Below are positions 33,127 through 41,000 of a stretch of DNA of 64,000 nt, one piece after another. Below the pieces are notes generated by a model. It saw only the letters and a list, made by a program, of their open reading frames with translations, made no database searches and was not told the DNA's origin. Within the stretch, counting starts at the first letter, position 1, and every line of letters begins with the position of its first letter. The DNA comes from Ravibacter sp964559125 (GTDB taxonomy: Bacteria > Bacteroidota > Bacteroidia > Cytophagales > Spirosomataceae): contig CAZLGW010000017.1 of assembly GCA_964559125.1 (NCBI GenBank), forward strand, positions 1 through 64,000. Reading direction: 5' to 3'. The translations under genes and the position numbers were made by a program.

Positions 33127-35742
33127 ATGATTTCGAAGACTTACGCCCCTGATGATATCGAGGACAAATGGTATGAATACTGGATCCAGAACCGGTATTT
33201 TACTTCAAAGCCCGACCCGCAGAAGGAACCCTACACGGTGGTGATCCCGCCTCCGAACGTAACAGGCGTATTGCACATGGGGCACATGCTCAATAATACG
33301 ATCCAGGATATCCTGGTCCGAAAAGCCCGTATGGAAGGCAGGGAAGCATGCTGGGTACCCGGCACCGATCACGCATCCATCGCTACGGAAGCGAAGGTAG
33401 TGGCCATGCTCAAAGAGAAAGGCATCCGCAAAAGTGACCTTCCCCGCGAAGAATTCCTGGAGTATTGCTGGGAATGGACGCATAAATACGGCGGTATTAT
33501 TCTTAAGCAGTTGCGGAAGCTCGGCGCTTCATGCGACTGGGACCGGACGCGCTTTACCATGGAGCCCGATCTCTACGATGCTGTAATAGACGTATTTATA
33601 GACCTCTACAACAAGGGAGATATCTACCGCGGGCACCGCATGGTCAACTGGGATCCCCAGGCACGGACTACAGTTTCGGATGAAGAAGTAGTCATGAAGG
33701 AGGTTACCCAGAAGCTGGTTTATATCAGGTACGCCGCTGCATCGCCGGAAGGAGGAGACGGGGTGATCATCGCTACCACACGGCCCGAGACGATCATGGC
33801 CGACGTGGCGGTATGCGTCAACCCGAACGACGAGCGGTATAAAAACCTGGTCGGGCAGAAAGTGCTCGTCCCCCTCATCAATCGTGAAATCCCGGTTATC
33901 GCAGACGAATATGTCGAAACGGAGTTTGGTACCGGGTGCCTGAAAGTCACCCCGGCGCACGACACCAACGACTATGAGCTCGGAAAAAGGCATAACCTAC
34001 CCATTATCGACCTCCTCAACGAAGACGGAACGCTTAATGAAAAAGCGCAGATACTGGTGGGAGAAGACCGGTTTGCAGCCAGGAAGAAGATCATCACGCT
34101 GCTAGAAGAGGCTGGAGCACTCGTGAAAACCGAAATATACAAATCAAACGTCGGTCATTCGGAACGTACCGATGCGGTTATCGAGCCCCGTCTTTCGGAA
34201 CAGTGGTTTCTTAAAATGGAGCGCCTGAGCCGGCCCGCACTGGAAAATGTGATGGATGATACCATCCGGCTCATTCCTCCGAAATTCAAGAATACCTATA
34301 AGCACTGGATGGAAAATGTCCGCGACTGGAATATCAGCCGCCAGCTGTGGTGGGGCCACCGCATACCGGCCTATTACCTGCCGGACGGAACGATCATTGT
34401 AGCCAGGTCGAAACGCGAAGCACTGAAAAAGGCGCAGCATGAGCTCCGGCTCTTTGCCCTTACCGAAGAAGACCTTGTCCAGGATCCGGATGTGCTCGAT
34501 ACCTGGTTTTCGTCCTGGCTCTGGCCGATTTCAGTCTTCGACGGCTTCAAAAACCCTGACAATGAGGACATTCAATACTACTATCCCACCAACGACCTGG
34601 TAACTGCGCCCGAAATTTTGTTTTTCTGGGTGGCCAGGATGATCATAGCGGGTTACGAATATAAAGGCCGGTATCCTTTCCGCAACGTATACCTTACGGG
34701 TATTGTCAGGGACAAGCTGGGAAGAAAAATGTCGAAATCGCTGGGCAATTCCCCCGACCCTATCGAGCTGATCGAAAAGTACGGGGCCGACAGCGTAAGA
34801 ACGGGAATGCTGTTCAGCTCTCCGGCAGGGAACGACCTCCCCTATGACGAAAAGCTGATCGAGCAGGGAAGAAATTTCTGTAATAAGATCTGGAATGCCT
34901 TCCGTCTCGTCAAAGGCTGGAGCACAACGCCTGCCGCCGTGAACAACGGCCTGGCTATCGCGTGGTTCGAGGCCCGTTTTAACCAGGCAGCAGAAGAGAT
35001 TCTGGATCATTTTGACAAATTCAGGATCTCGGATGCCCTCCGGGCCGTTTATCGCCTTATATGGGATGATTTCTGCTCACAGTACCTGGAAATGATCAAA
35101 CCGGCCTACGAGCAGCCGATTGACGAAGCTACTTACCATGCTACTCTTGGATTTTTTGATCGCCTGATGCGCCTGGCGCACCCGTTCATTCCTTTTATTA
35201 CTGAAGAACTCTGGCAGAATATAGATGAGCGCCCCGATCAGGCCTCTGTCTGTATCAGCGCGTATCCGGAAGTAAAAGCCTATGATGAAAAGATCCTGGC
35301 CGACTTCGGGATCCTGTTTGAACTGGTTTCTTCGCTGCGAAACCTGAGAAGCTCGAAGGGAATAAGTCCTAAAACAGCGCTTCCCCTCCGCATCCGGACC
35401 GAAAGAAAAGACCTCTACGTCTCGCTTGAGCCGCTTATCAGGAAGCTTGCCGGCATTGACGAGATCAGCTACGCCGATGATCTTGAAGGAGTTTCATTCC
35501 TTGTCAAATCCGATGAGTTCTATGTGAATCTGTCGGGAGAAATAGACGCGGAAGAAGAAAAAGTCAACCTCCTGAAGGAGCTGGAATACACCGAAGGATT
35601 TCTGAATTCGGTCATGAAGAAGCTGGGTAATGAAAGGTTTGTTCAGAATGCCAGCCCGGAGATAGTGCAGAAAGAAAGGCAAAAGCAGGCAGACGCAGAA
35701 TCGAAAATACAGACCATCAGGGAGGCTCTGGCCCGCTTGTAG
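33127..35742 (+). CDS. valS: Valyl-tRNA synthetase
   Basis: The ATG at 33127 is chosen over the TTG at 33106 since it gives the normal MISKTYAPDDIEDKWYEYW start. The 871-aa class I synthetase has the HIGH-type motif HMGH at 50-53 within PPPNVTGVLHMGH, an editing domain (TTRPETIMADVAVCVNPND), the KMSKS motif at 534-538 and a C-terminal coiled coil tail (about 805-871) typical of ValRS. It charges tRNA-Val with valine and edits threonyl mistakes. It is a single gene, not part of the flanking operons. Confidence 0.98.
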   Translation: MISKTYAPDDIEDKWYEYWIQNRYFTSKPDPQKEPYTVVIPPPNVTGVLHMGHMLNNTIQDILVRKARMEGREACWVPGTDHASIATEAKVVAMLKEKGIRKSDLPREEFLEYCWEWTHKYGGIILKQLRKLGASCDWDRTRFTMEPDLYDAVIDVFIDLYNKGDIYRGHRMVNWDPQARTTVSDEEVVMKEVTQKLVYIRYAAASPEGGDGVIIATTRPETIMADVAVCVNPNDERYKNLVGQKVLVPLINREIPVIADEYVETEFGTGCLKVTPAHDTNDYELGKRHNLPIIDLLNEDGTLNEKAQILVGEDRFAARKKIITLLEEAGALVKTEIYKSNVGHSERTDAVIEPRLSEQWFLKMERLSRPALENVMDDTIRLIPPKFKNTYKHWMENVRDWNISRQLWWGHRIPAYYLPDGTIIVARSKREALKKAQHELRLFALTEEDLVQDPDVLDTWFSSWLWPISVFDGFKNPDNEDIQYYYPTNDLVTAPEILFFWVARMIIAGYEYKGRYPFRNVYLTGIVRDKLGRKMSKSLGNSPDPIELIEKYGADSVRTGMLFSSPAGNDLPYDEKLIEQGRNFCNKIWNAFRLVKGWSTTPAAVNNGLAIAWFEARFNQAAEEILDHFDKFRISDALRAVYRLIWDDFCSQYLEMIKPAYEQPIDEATYHATLGFFDRLMRLAHPFIPFITEELWQNIDERPDQASVCISAYPEVKAYDEKILADFGILFELVSSLRNLRSSKGISPKTALPLRIRTERKDLYVSLEPLIRKLAGIDEISYADDLEGVSFLVKSDEFYVNLSGEIDAEEEKVNLLKELEYTEGFLNSVMKKLGNERFVQNASPEIVQKERQKQADAESKIQTIREALARL

Positions 35743-35817
35743 AAAACATATTTTTTACGGGCCGGGCAATTTAGCCGGGCTCCGAGCGTGTAAAGTAAAT
35801 ACACAAAATTTCAGACT

Positions 35818-36558
35818 ATGCTCAGGCCGCTCAGTCTTTTTCTCTTTTTTCTTGTTTACAGCTTTAGCTCTTACAGCCAGAAAAATGTATTCTCTTTTGG
35901 CGGAGGCTATAGTCTCCCGGTAGGGAAATTTGCGAGTAAGGCATTGGATGACCCGGAAGCAGGTATGGCCGGTTCAGGCTATTTCGGACGGGTAAGCTAC
36001 GAAAGGAAATTATTTCCCGGTATCGGATTACGGCTATCGGCCAACCACAACATCAACAGTACCAACCCTAATCCACTCATTCAAAAAGCCGACGAACTGG
36101 TGAATATGTACAGAATAGTGCTCGGAGAAGAAGGGCAGTATTCCTGGACTTCCGATGCACAGGAATGGAAGCAGACCTCGCTGATGATCGGACCTGCTCT
36201 TTACATCCCCCTGGGAACTGTGACACTGGAAGCGCATGCACAGGCCGGCCGTTTATTTATTACTTCTCCGAAGGTATCTCTCCAGGGGACTTCCACCAGC
36301 GGGAATAATCCTATCGACGCAGTCATGATGCCCGTAAAAACGCAAAGCTGGGGTTTTGCAGGCGGAATGAGCCTGAGAATCCCGCTGGGCTCAGTCGTTC
36401 AGTTCAAGCTATTTGCCGAGGCCATCGCAGCTCAGGCTACCTTCAAGGATATTGCGCTCCGGGGTAAGGTCGCCGGCATTGATGCTTCTCATCTCATCGA
36501 TGAAAAACGCGCAGTAGGAGTCGTCAATACCGGTGCCGGATTCGTTTTCAGGTTTTAG
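35818..36558 (+). CDS. Putative outer-membrane beta-barrel protein
   Basis: A 246-aa protein with a Sec signal (LRPLSLFLFFLVYSFSSYSQ). The rest alternates polar and aromatic residues in short strands (FSFGGGYSLPVGKF, GYFGRVSYERKLFPGIGLRLSANHN, SWGFAGGMSLRIPLGS) and ends in a Phe-rich strand GAGFVFRF, which is the usual signal for barrel insertion. It looks like an eight- to ten-stranded barrel of the OmpA-like or PorT-like type. No specific family could be named. It stands alone between valS and the hairpin array. Confidence 0.7.
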   Translation: MLRPLSLFLFFLVYSFSSYSQKNVFSFGGGYSLPVGKFASKALDDPEAGMAGSGYFGRVSYERKLFPGIGLRLSANHNINSTNPNPLIQKADELVNMYRIVLGEEGQYSWTSDAQEWKQTSLMIGPALYIPLGTVTLEAHAQAGRLFITSPKVSLQGTSTSGNNPIDAVMMPVKTQSWGFAGGMSLRIPLGSVVQFKLFAEAIAAQATFKDIALRGKVAGIDASHLIDEKRAVGVVNTGAGFVFRF

Positions 36559-36570
36559 GCAGGCCCTGCT

Positions 36571-36683
36571 CTTCCCCGTCTCTGACGGTGGAAGCGCGAA
36601 AGCCGGTCTCTGACCGGCAAAAAGGCCGGCTTTTATCAGGTCGGAGACCTGATATCGCCCTCCCATCGTCCGAGACGAGGGAG
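36571..36683. repeat. Array of four REP-like hairpins
   Basis: Four successive hairpins share a GTC-NNN-GAC tip. Hairpin 1 (36571-36594) has loop TCT and a one-base bulge. Hairpin 2 (36602-36618) is GCCGGTC-TCT-GACCGGC. Hairpin 3 (36634-36654) has 9 bp and loop GGA. Hairpin 4 (36660-36683) has loop CGA and a one-base bulge. An alternative stem between hairpins 2 and 3 (36614-36618 with 36625-36629) is followed by CTTTTA. The whole array is upstream of the thrA promoter, so it is not a leader attenuator. It may end transcription of the outer-membrane protein gene or be a mobile palindromic repeat. Confidence 0.75.
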
Positions 36684-36742
36684 AGCGGGACGCCAGGTCT
36701 ATACTTTTTCCCCAACTCTCTCCATACAGGGCTAATCAGTTG

Positions 36743-36750
36743 TATATTTG
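36743..36750 (+). promoter_or_regulatory. Bacteroidota -7 promoter element of thrA
   Basis: TATATTTG matches TAnnTTTG, 25 bases before the thrA ATG, giving a very short 5' leader. This leaves no room for a leader-peptide attenuator. Confidence 0.6.
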
Positions 36751-36775
36751 CACCCGCAATTGCCTGTTTATACGC

Positions 36776-39232
36776 ATGAAAGTATTGAAATTTGGAGGGA
36801 CATCCGTCGCCTCCGCCGAAAACATCAGAAATATTGTCAGTATTATTGAAGACAATATCAGGCAGGGTGAACATGTTGCGGTGGTATTCTCTGCGATGAG
36901 CGGGGTAACTAATAAACTGCTGGAGATAGGGCGCATGGCCGCTGCCGGCAATGACTCCTACAAAGAGCTTCTGGATGCCATCGAAGCCAAACATTTTGCT
37001 CTTATCAAATCACTGATCCCGGTACAGTCGCAAAGCAATATTATTGCGCTGACCAAATCGGGATTCAACGAGCTGGCCGATCTTCTGCGCGGTGTTTCGC
37101 TGATCCGCGAGTTCTCGCCCCGGACATCCGACATCACCGTCAGCTTCGGGGAGCGGCTCTCCTCCAGGATCATATCCGTCGTTTTAAACTGTGCGGGCAT
37201 CTCGGCTGAATTCTGTGACGCGAGAGAGCTTATTGTCACGGATAACCATTTCGGAATGGCTAACGTGGATTTCCGCCTTACGAATGCCCGTATCCTTGAA
37301 CACTTCAGCGACAGATCTGCTATTCAGTGTATTACAGGCTTCATCGGGCAGACAGAAGATAAAATCACCACCACCCTGGGCAGAGGGGGCTCCGACTATA
37401 CGGCATCAATCATAGGGGCTGCGCTGGGAGCTTCGGTTATCGAGATATGGACGGACGTAGACGGTATCATGACCGCCGACCCGCGGAAGGTTCCCAATGC
37501 GTTTACCGTTCCGGATATTTCATATGCAGAAGCGATGGAGCTTTCGCATTTCGGTGCCAAGGTTATCTACCCGCCCAGTCTGCAGCCGGCCTTTGCGCAT
37601 AACATCCCCCTGAAAGTACTGAATACTTTCAACCCGTCGTTCCGGGGAACGCTCGTGAGCCGTACCAAGACCACAAAAGAGTATGACATCACCGGTATTT
37701 CATCGATAGACGATATTGCGCTGGTCAACATCCAGGGAAGCGGTATGATCGGGGTGGCGGGCGTCTCATCCCGCTTGTTCACGGCTCTTTCCGAAACCGG
37801 TATCAGCGTGATCCTTATCTCCCAGGCTTCCTCGGAGCATTCCATATGCTTTGCTATTAAACCGGAGGATGCGCCGGAAGCCCAGTCGGTACTGGAGAAG
37901 GTTTTTGAAAAAGAAATTGAAGCAGGGCAGATCGACGGGATCAGCACCCAGAAGCATTTGTCGATTATCGCTATTGTAGGCGAAGGTATGAAGCGAAGCG
38001 CGGGGATCTCCGGGAAGCTGTTTTCGGTACTGGGGAAAAACGGGGTTAATGTTGTGGCCACTGCCCAGGGTTCGTCGGAGCTGAATATCTCGGTGGTGAT
38101 CGGGAAAAATGACCTGTCAAAAGCCCTCAATGCTATCCACGGCGTCTTCTTCCAGTCGGAGACAAGGTCTTTGAATATATTTATAGTAGGTACCGGTCTC
38201 ATAGGAAATACCCTTCTCCGCCAGATCGCCGACCAAGCAAACTACCTGAAGGAAGAAAGAATGCTGGAGATAAATGTCACAGGGCTTTCCAATTCGCGCA
38301 AAATGCTCCTGGACACCAACGGTATTTCCCCCGTGACCTGGAAAGAAGCACTGGAGACCAACGGCGTGAGAACCAGCCTTCCGGCCTTCGTGCAGCGTAT
38401 CCAGGAGCTCAACCTGCCGAACAGCATTTTTGTGGACTGTACTTCCGACAAGGAAATTGTCCAGTACTACCCTATGCTGCTAAAATCCTCTATCTCGATC
38501 GTCACTCCCAACAAGGTAGCCAACTCCGGTTCCTATGCTGACTACAAGCTGCTCCGCGAATCTGCGCTCAAGTACGGTGTCAAGTTCCTGTATGAGACCA
38601 ACGTGGGCGCCGGTCTGCCGATCATCAGTACGATCGACGGGCTGATTTCCAGCGGCGACAAGTTTGTAAAGATCGAAGCCATACTTTCGGGAACGCTGTC
38701 TTATATTTTCAATACCTTCGGCCCGGATCTGCCGTTTGCGGAAGCGGTACGGGATGCCAAGGCCAAAGGATTTACCGAACCCGATCCCAGGGACGATCTC
38801 AGCGGGCTCGATGTAGCCCGGAAAATATTGATCCTCGCCCGGGAAGTGGGCATTCCTCTTGAACCGGAAGACATTGAAGTAGCAAAGCTTTTGCCCGAAA
38901 ACTGCCTCCAGGCACCGACAGTAGATGAATTTTTCCGCCAGCTCGAAGTATCCGAAGACTACTTCTCGGGTCTGCTGGCCGACGCTGAAAAAGTGGAGGG
39001 GCGGCTACGCTTCATTGCTTCGCTGGAAAACGGGAAAGCCACTGTCCGGCTGAAAATAGCAGACAGGCAGCATCCCTTCTATAACCTGTCGGGAAGCGAT
39101 AACATCATCTCTTTTACTACCGAACGTTACAAAGATACTCCTCTCGTGATCAAGGGGCCGGGAGCCGGTGCAGAAGTAACTGCCACGCGGGTATTTGCGG
39201 ATATTATCAGTGTGAGCAGCTATCTCGGATAA
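36776..39232 (+). CDS. thrA: Bifunctional aspartokinase / homoserine dehydrogenase
   Basis: The ATG at 36776 (MKVLKFGGTSVA) replaces the TTG at 36740, which lies within the promoter region. The 818-aa fusion has an aspartokinase domain (KFGGTS at 5-10, GRGGSDYTASIIGA near 203), two ACT-like regulatory repeats (about 310-450, VGEGMKRSAGISGKLFSVLGKNGVNV) and a C-terminal homoserine dehydrogenase (IFIVGTGLIGNTLL near 468, TNVGAGLPIISTI). It performs the first and third steps from aspartate to threonine and methionine, and the ACT domains suggest feedback control. The homoserine kinase gene follows 33 bp later. Confidence 0.97.
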   Translation: MKVLKFGGTSVASAENIRNIVSIIEDNIRQGEHVAVVFSAMSGVTNKLLEIGRMAAAGNDSYKELLDAIEAKHFALIKSLIPVQSQSNIIALTKSGFNELADLLRGVSLIREFSPRTSDITVSFGERLSSRIISVVLNCAGISAEFCDARELIVTDNHFGMANVDFRLTNARILEHFSDRSAIQCITGFIGQTEDKITTTLGRGGSDYTASIIGAALGASVIEIWTDVDGIMTADPRKVPNAFTVPDISYAEAMELSHFGAKVIYPPSLQPAFAHNIPLKVLNTFNPSFRGTLVSRTKTTKEYDITGISSIDDIALVNIQGSGMIGVAGVSSRLFTALSETGISVILISQASSEHSICFAIKPEDAPEAQSVLEKVFEKEIEAGQIDGISTQKHLSIIAIVGEGMKRSAGISGKLFSVLGKNGVNVVATAQGSSELNISVVIGKNDLSKALNAIHGVFFQSETRSLNIFIVGTGLIGNTLLRQIADQANYLKEERMLEINVTGLSNSRKMLLDTNGISPVTWKEALETNGVRTSLPAFVQRIQELNLPNSIFVDCTSDKEIVQYYPMLLKSSISIVTPNKVANSGSYADYKLLRESALKYGVKFLYETNVGAGLPIISTIDGLISSGDKFVKIEAILSGTLSYIFNTFGPDLPFAEAVRDAKAKGFTEPDPRDDLSGLDVARKILILAREVGIPLEPEDIEVAKLLPENCLQAPTVDEFFRQLEVSEDYFSGLLADAEKVEGRLRFIASLENGKATVRLKIADRQHPFYNLSGSDNIISFTTERYKDTPLVIKGPGAGAEVTATRVFADIISVSSYLG

Positions 39233-39265
39233 AGACCACTCCTAATTTCAACCCATTTTCGAATA

Positions 39266-40204
39266 ATGGATTACATCAAAGTATTTGCGCCTGCAACTGT
39301 AGCCAATGTAGCCTGCGGATTCGATATCTTCGGTTTTGCGGTAGATAACCCGGGAGATATCGTCGAGATCAGGCGAAAGCCCGAACCCGGCATCGAAATA
39401 GAGGCCATTTACGGGGATGAAGGGCGTTTACCCCTCGAAGCAGGCCGCAATGCGGTAACGGTCGTGATGCTGCACCTCCTCAAACACCTCGGTATTTCAG
39501 ATTTCGGGGCCTCCGTTATTCTCCACAAAAATATGCCTCTCGGGAGCGGGATGGGCTCGAGCGCAGCCAGCTCCGTAGCAGGGGTCGTCGCCCTCAACGA
39601 AATGCTCGGGTGCCCCCTGTCAAGAAAAGAGCTGCTTCCCTTTGCCATGCAGGGGGAGCTGATGGCTGCCGGAGCCGCCCACGCCGACAACGTAGGCCCT
39701 TCTCTTCTGGGAGGGTTCCTGGTCATAAGAAGCTACAAACCGCTGGATGTTTTTAATATTGCAGTTCCTACCGAGCTCCATTGTACGCTCGTTCATCCCG
39801 ATGTGGAAGTGAACACCAAGGACGCACGGCTTATCCTGAGAAATGAGGTATCGCTGAAAAACGCCATCACCCAGATGGGCAATGTGGCAGGCCTGATCAG
39901 CGGCCTCATGACCGGTGACTACGGCCTGATCAGCCGTTCAATGGTAGACGTCATTATAGAGCCGGTCAGGGCTATCCTCATCCCCGAATTCAACGAGGTC
40001 AAGCAGGCTGCTATGGAAAAAGGAGCCCTGGGCTGTAGTATTTCCGGCGCAGGACCTTCTATGTTTGCGCTGGCCCGTACACGTACGGAAGCCGAAGAGA
40101 TAGGAGAAGCCATGAAAAGTACATTTGCAACTGCCGGGATCTCCAGTAATGTGTTTGTATCGGGAATAAATTTCGAAGGCCCCCGAATCCTGGCCTCGAA
40201 TTGA
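39266..40204 (+). CDS. thrB: Homoserine kinase
   Basis: A 312-aa GHMP kinase with FAPATVANVACGFDIFGFAVD at the N-terminus, the ATP-binding loop PLGSGMGSSAASS at 91-103, and the C-terminal GCSISGAGPSMFAL motif. It phosphorylates homoserine for threonine synthesis. It is cotranscribed with thrA; the expected thrC does not follow in this window. Confidence 0.97.
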   Translation: MDYIKVFAPATVANVACGFDIFGFAVDNPGDIVEIRRKPEPGIEIEAIYGDEGRLPLEAGRNAVTVVMLHLLKHLGISDFGASVILHKNMPLGSGMGSSAASSVAGVVALNEMLGCPLSRKELLPFAMQGELMAAGAAHADNVGPSLLGGFLVIRSYKPLDVFNIAVPTELHCTLVHPDVEVNTKDARLILRNEVSLKNAITQMGNVAGLISGLMTGDYGLISRSMVDVIIEPVRAILIPEFNEVKQAAMEKGALGCSISGAGPSMFALARTRTEAEEIGEAMKSTFATAGISSNVFVSGINFEGPRILASN

Positions 40205-40284
40205 ACTTAATTGCCGCAAGGCTCGTTTTCTTCTCACGGGTGGAAATACACCCTGAATCGATGTGGTTTTAAACAATTGTCCGG

Positions 40285-40611
40285 ATGGTAACAGTAACCG
40301 AAACTGCCAAAACTAAGATCCTTACATTGCGCGAGCAGGAAGGACATTCCAACGATCATCATATACGGGTAGGCGTAGTTGGAGGAGGCTGTTCGGGTCT
40401 GATGTATAATCTTGAATTTGATTCTGAATCGAGACCGAATGATATGATTTTTGAAGACAAGGGGATCAGGATCGTAGTAGATAAGAAAAGCATATTGTAC
40501 CTGGCGGGTACCGTTCTCGATTTTTCGGACGGCCTGAACGGCAAGGGCTTCCATTTTGTAAACCCCAACGCAAGCCGCACCTGCGGCTGCGGAGAGAGCT
40601 TCGCCGTATAA
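40285..40611 (+). CDS. IscA/HesB-family iron-sulfur cluster assembly protein
   Basis: A 108-aa A-type carrier with the three conserved cysteines: Cys36 in GGGCSGLMY, and Cys100 and Cys102 in TCGCGESF. It accepts iron-sulfur clusters from the scaffold and delivers them to target proteins. The precise paralogue name (IscA, SufA or ErpA) cannot be set by sequence alone. It is 80 bp after thrB and is followed by a very strong terminator. Confidence 0.96.
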   Translation: MVTVTETAKTKILTLREQEGHSNDHHIRVGVVGGGCSGLMYNLEFDSESRPNDMIFEDKGIRIVVDKKSILYLAGTVLDFSDGLNGKGFHFVNPNASRTCGCGESFAV

Positions 40612-40624
40612 ATTCCAGGGAGGT

Positions 40625-40674
40625 ATAAATAAAAAGCGGGGGTAATGTTACGATTACCCCCGCTTTTTATTTAT
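40625..40674 (+). terminator. Strong terminator after the IscA-type gene
   Basis: A perfect 22-bp stem (40625-40646 with 40653-40674) with loop GTTACG and a T-rich distal arm (CTTTTTATTTAT). The A-rich near arm would also give a U run on the other strand, so it could work in both directions. Confidence 0.95.
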
Positions 40675-40687
40675 CTGTCAAACCTAT

Positions 40688-40703
40688 ACGGTAACGTTAC
40701 CGT
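40688..40703. promoter_or_regulatory. LacI-type palindromic operator candidate
   Basis: ACGGTAACGTTACCGT is a perfect 16-bp palindrome with a central CG, the same layout as the PurR operator ACGCAAACGTTTGCGT. It lies about 65 bp before the -7 element of SusCD pair 3. A LacI/GalR-family repressor is the likely ligand, but none is encoded in this window. Confidence 0.6.
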
Positions 40704-40767
40704 TTTATCTTTTTTAATTTTTTTTAATAAAAGATTCATATAAATTTTATTTTTTTAACAAAAGAAT

Positions 40768-40775
40768 TAATTTTG
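40768..40775 (+). promoter_or_regulatory. Bacteroidota -7 promoter element of SusCD pair 3
   Basis: TAATTTTG matches TAnnTTTG within an AT-rich stretch. It implies a 5' leader of about 220 bases. The -33 element is not clear. Confidence 0.55.
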
Positions 40776-41000
40776 TATCAATATTTAGGACATAAATACT
40801 ATTAAAGCTGTTCTGAACAACCGGAGCCGTACCGTTTCGTAGGCAAACGGAATATAACCATACCTATTAAATTCACTTATTCCAACCTGAACGTCTCTTG
40901 AGAATCAACCATTCTGCAAAGAGCCAACCGATGATCTAACGCTTTATTACCTAAAAAACCAATAGTAACTGCTTAATTAAATCAGCTAACAACATCTTTT

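Larger units (their letters stand above)
40675..41000 (+). other. Intergenic leader region of SusCD pair 3
   Basis: No gene is seen. The region contains a 16-bp palindrome (40688-40703), a very AT-rich stretch, a -7 element (40768-40775) and a CCGTTT/AAACGG hairpin in the transcribed leader (40832-40850). Confidence 0.7.

Noticed and set aside
36559..36775. Threonine attenuator before thrA
   Set aside because: The hairpins are upstream of the -7 element, and no leader peptide rich in Thr/Ile codons was found.
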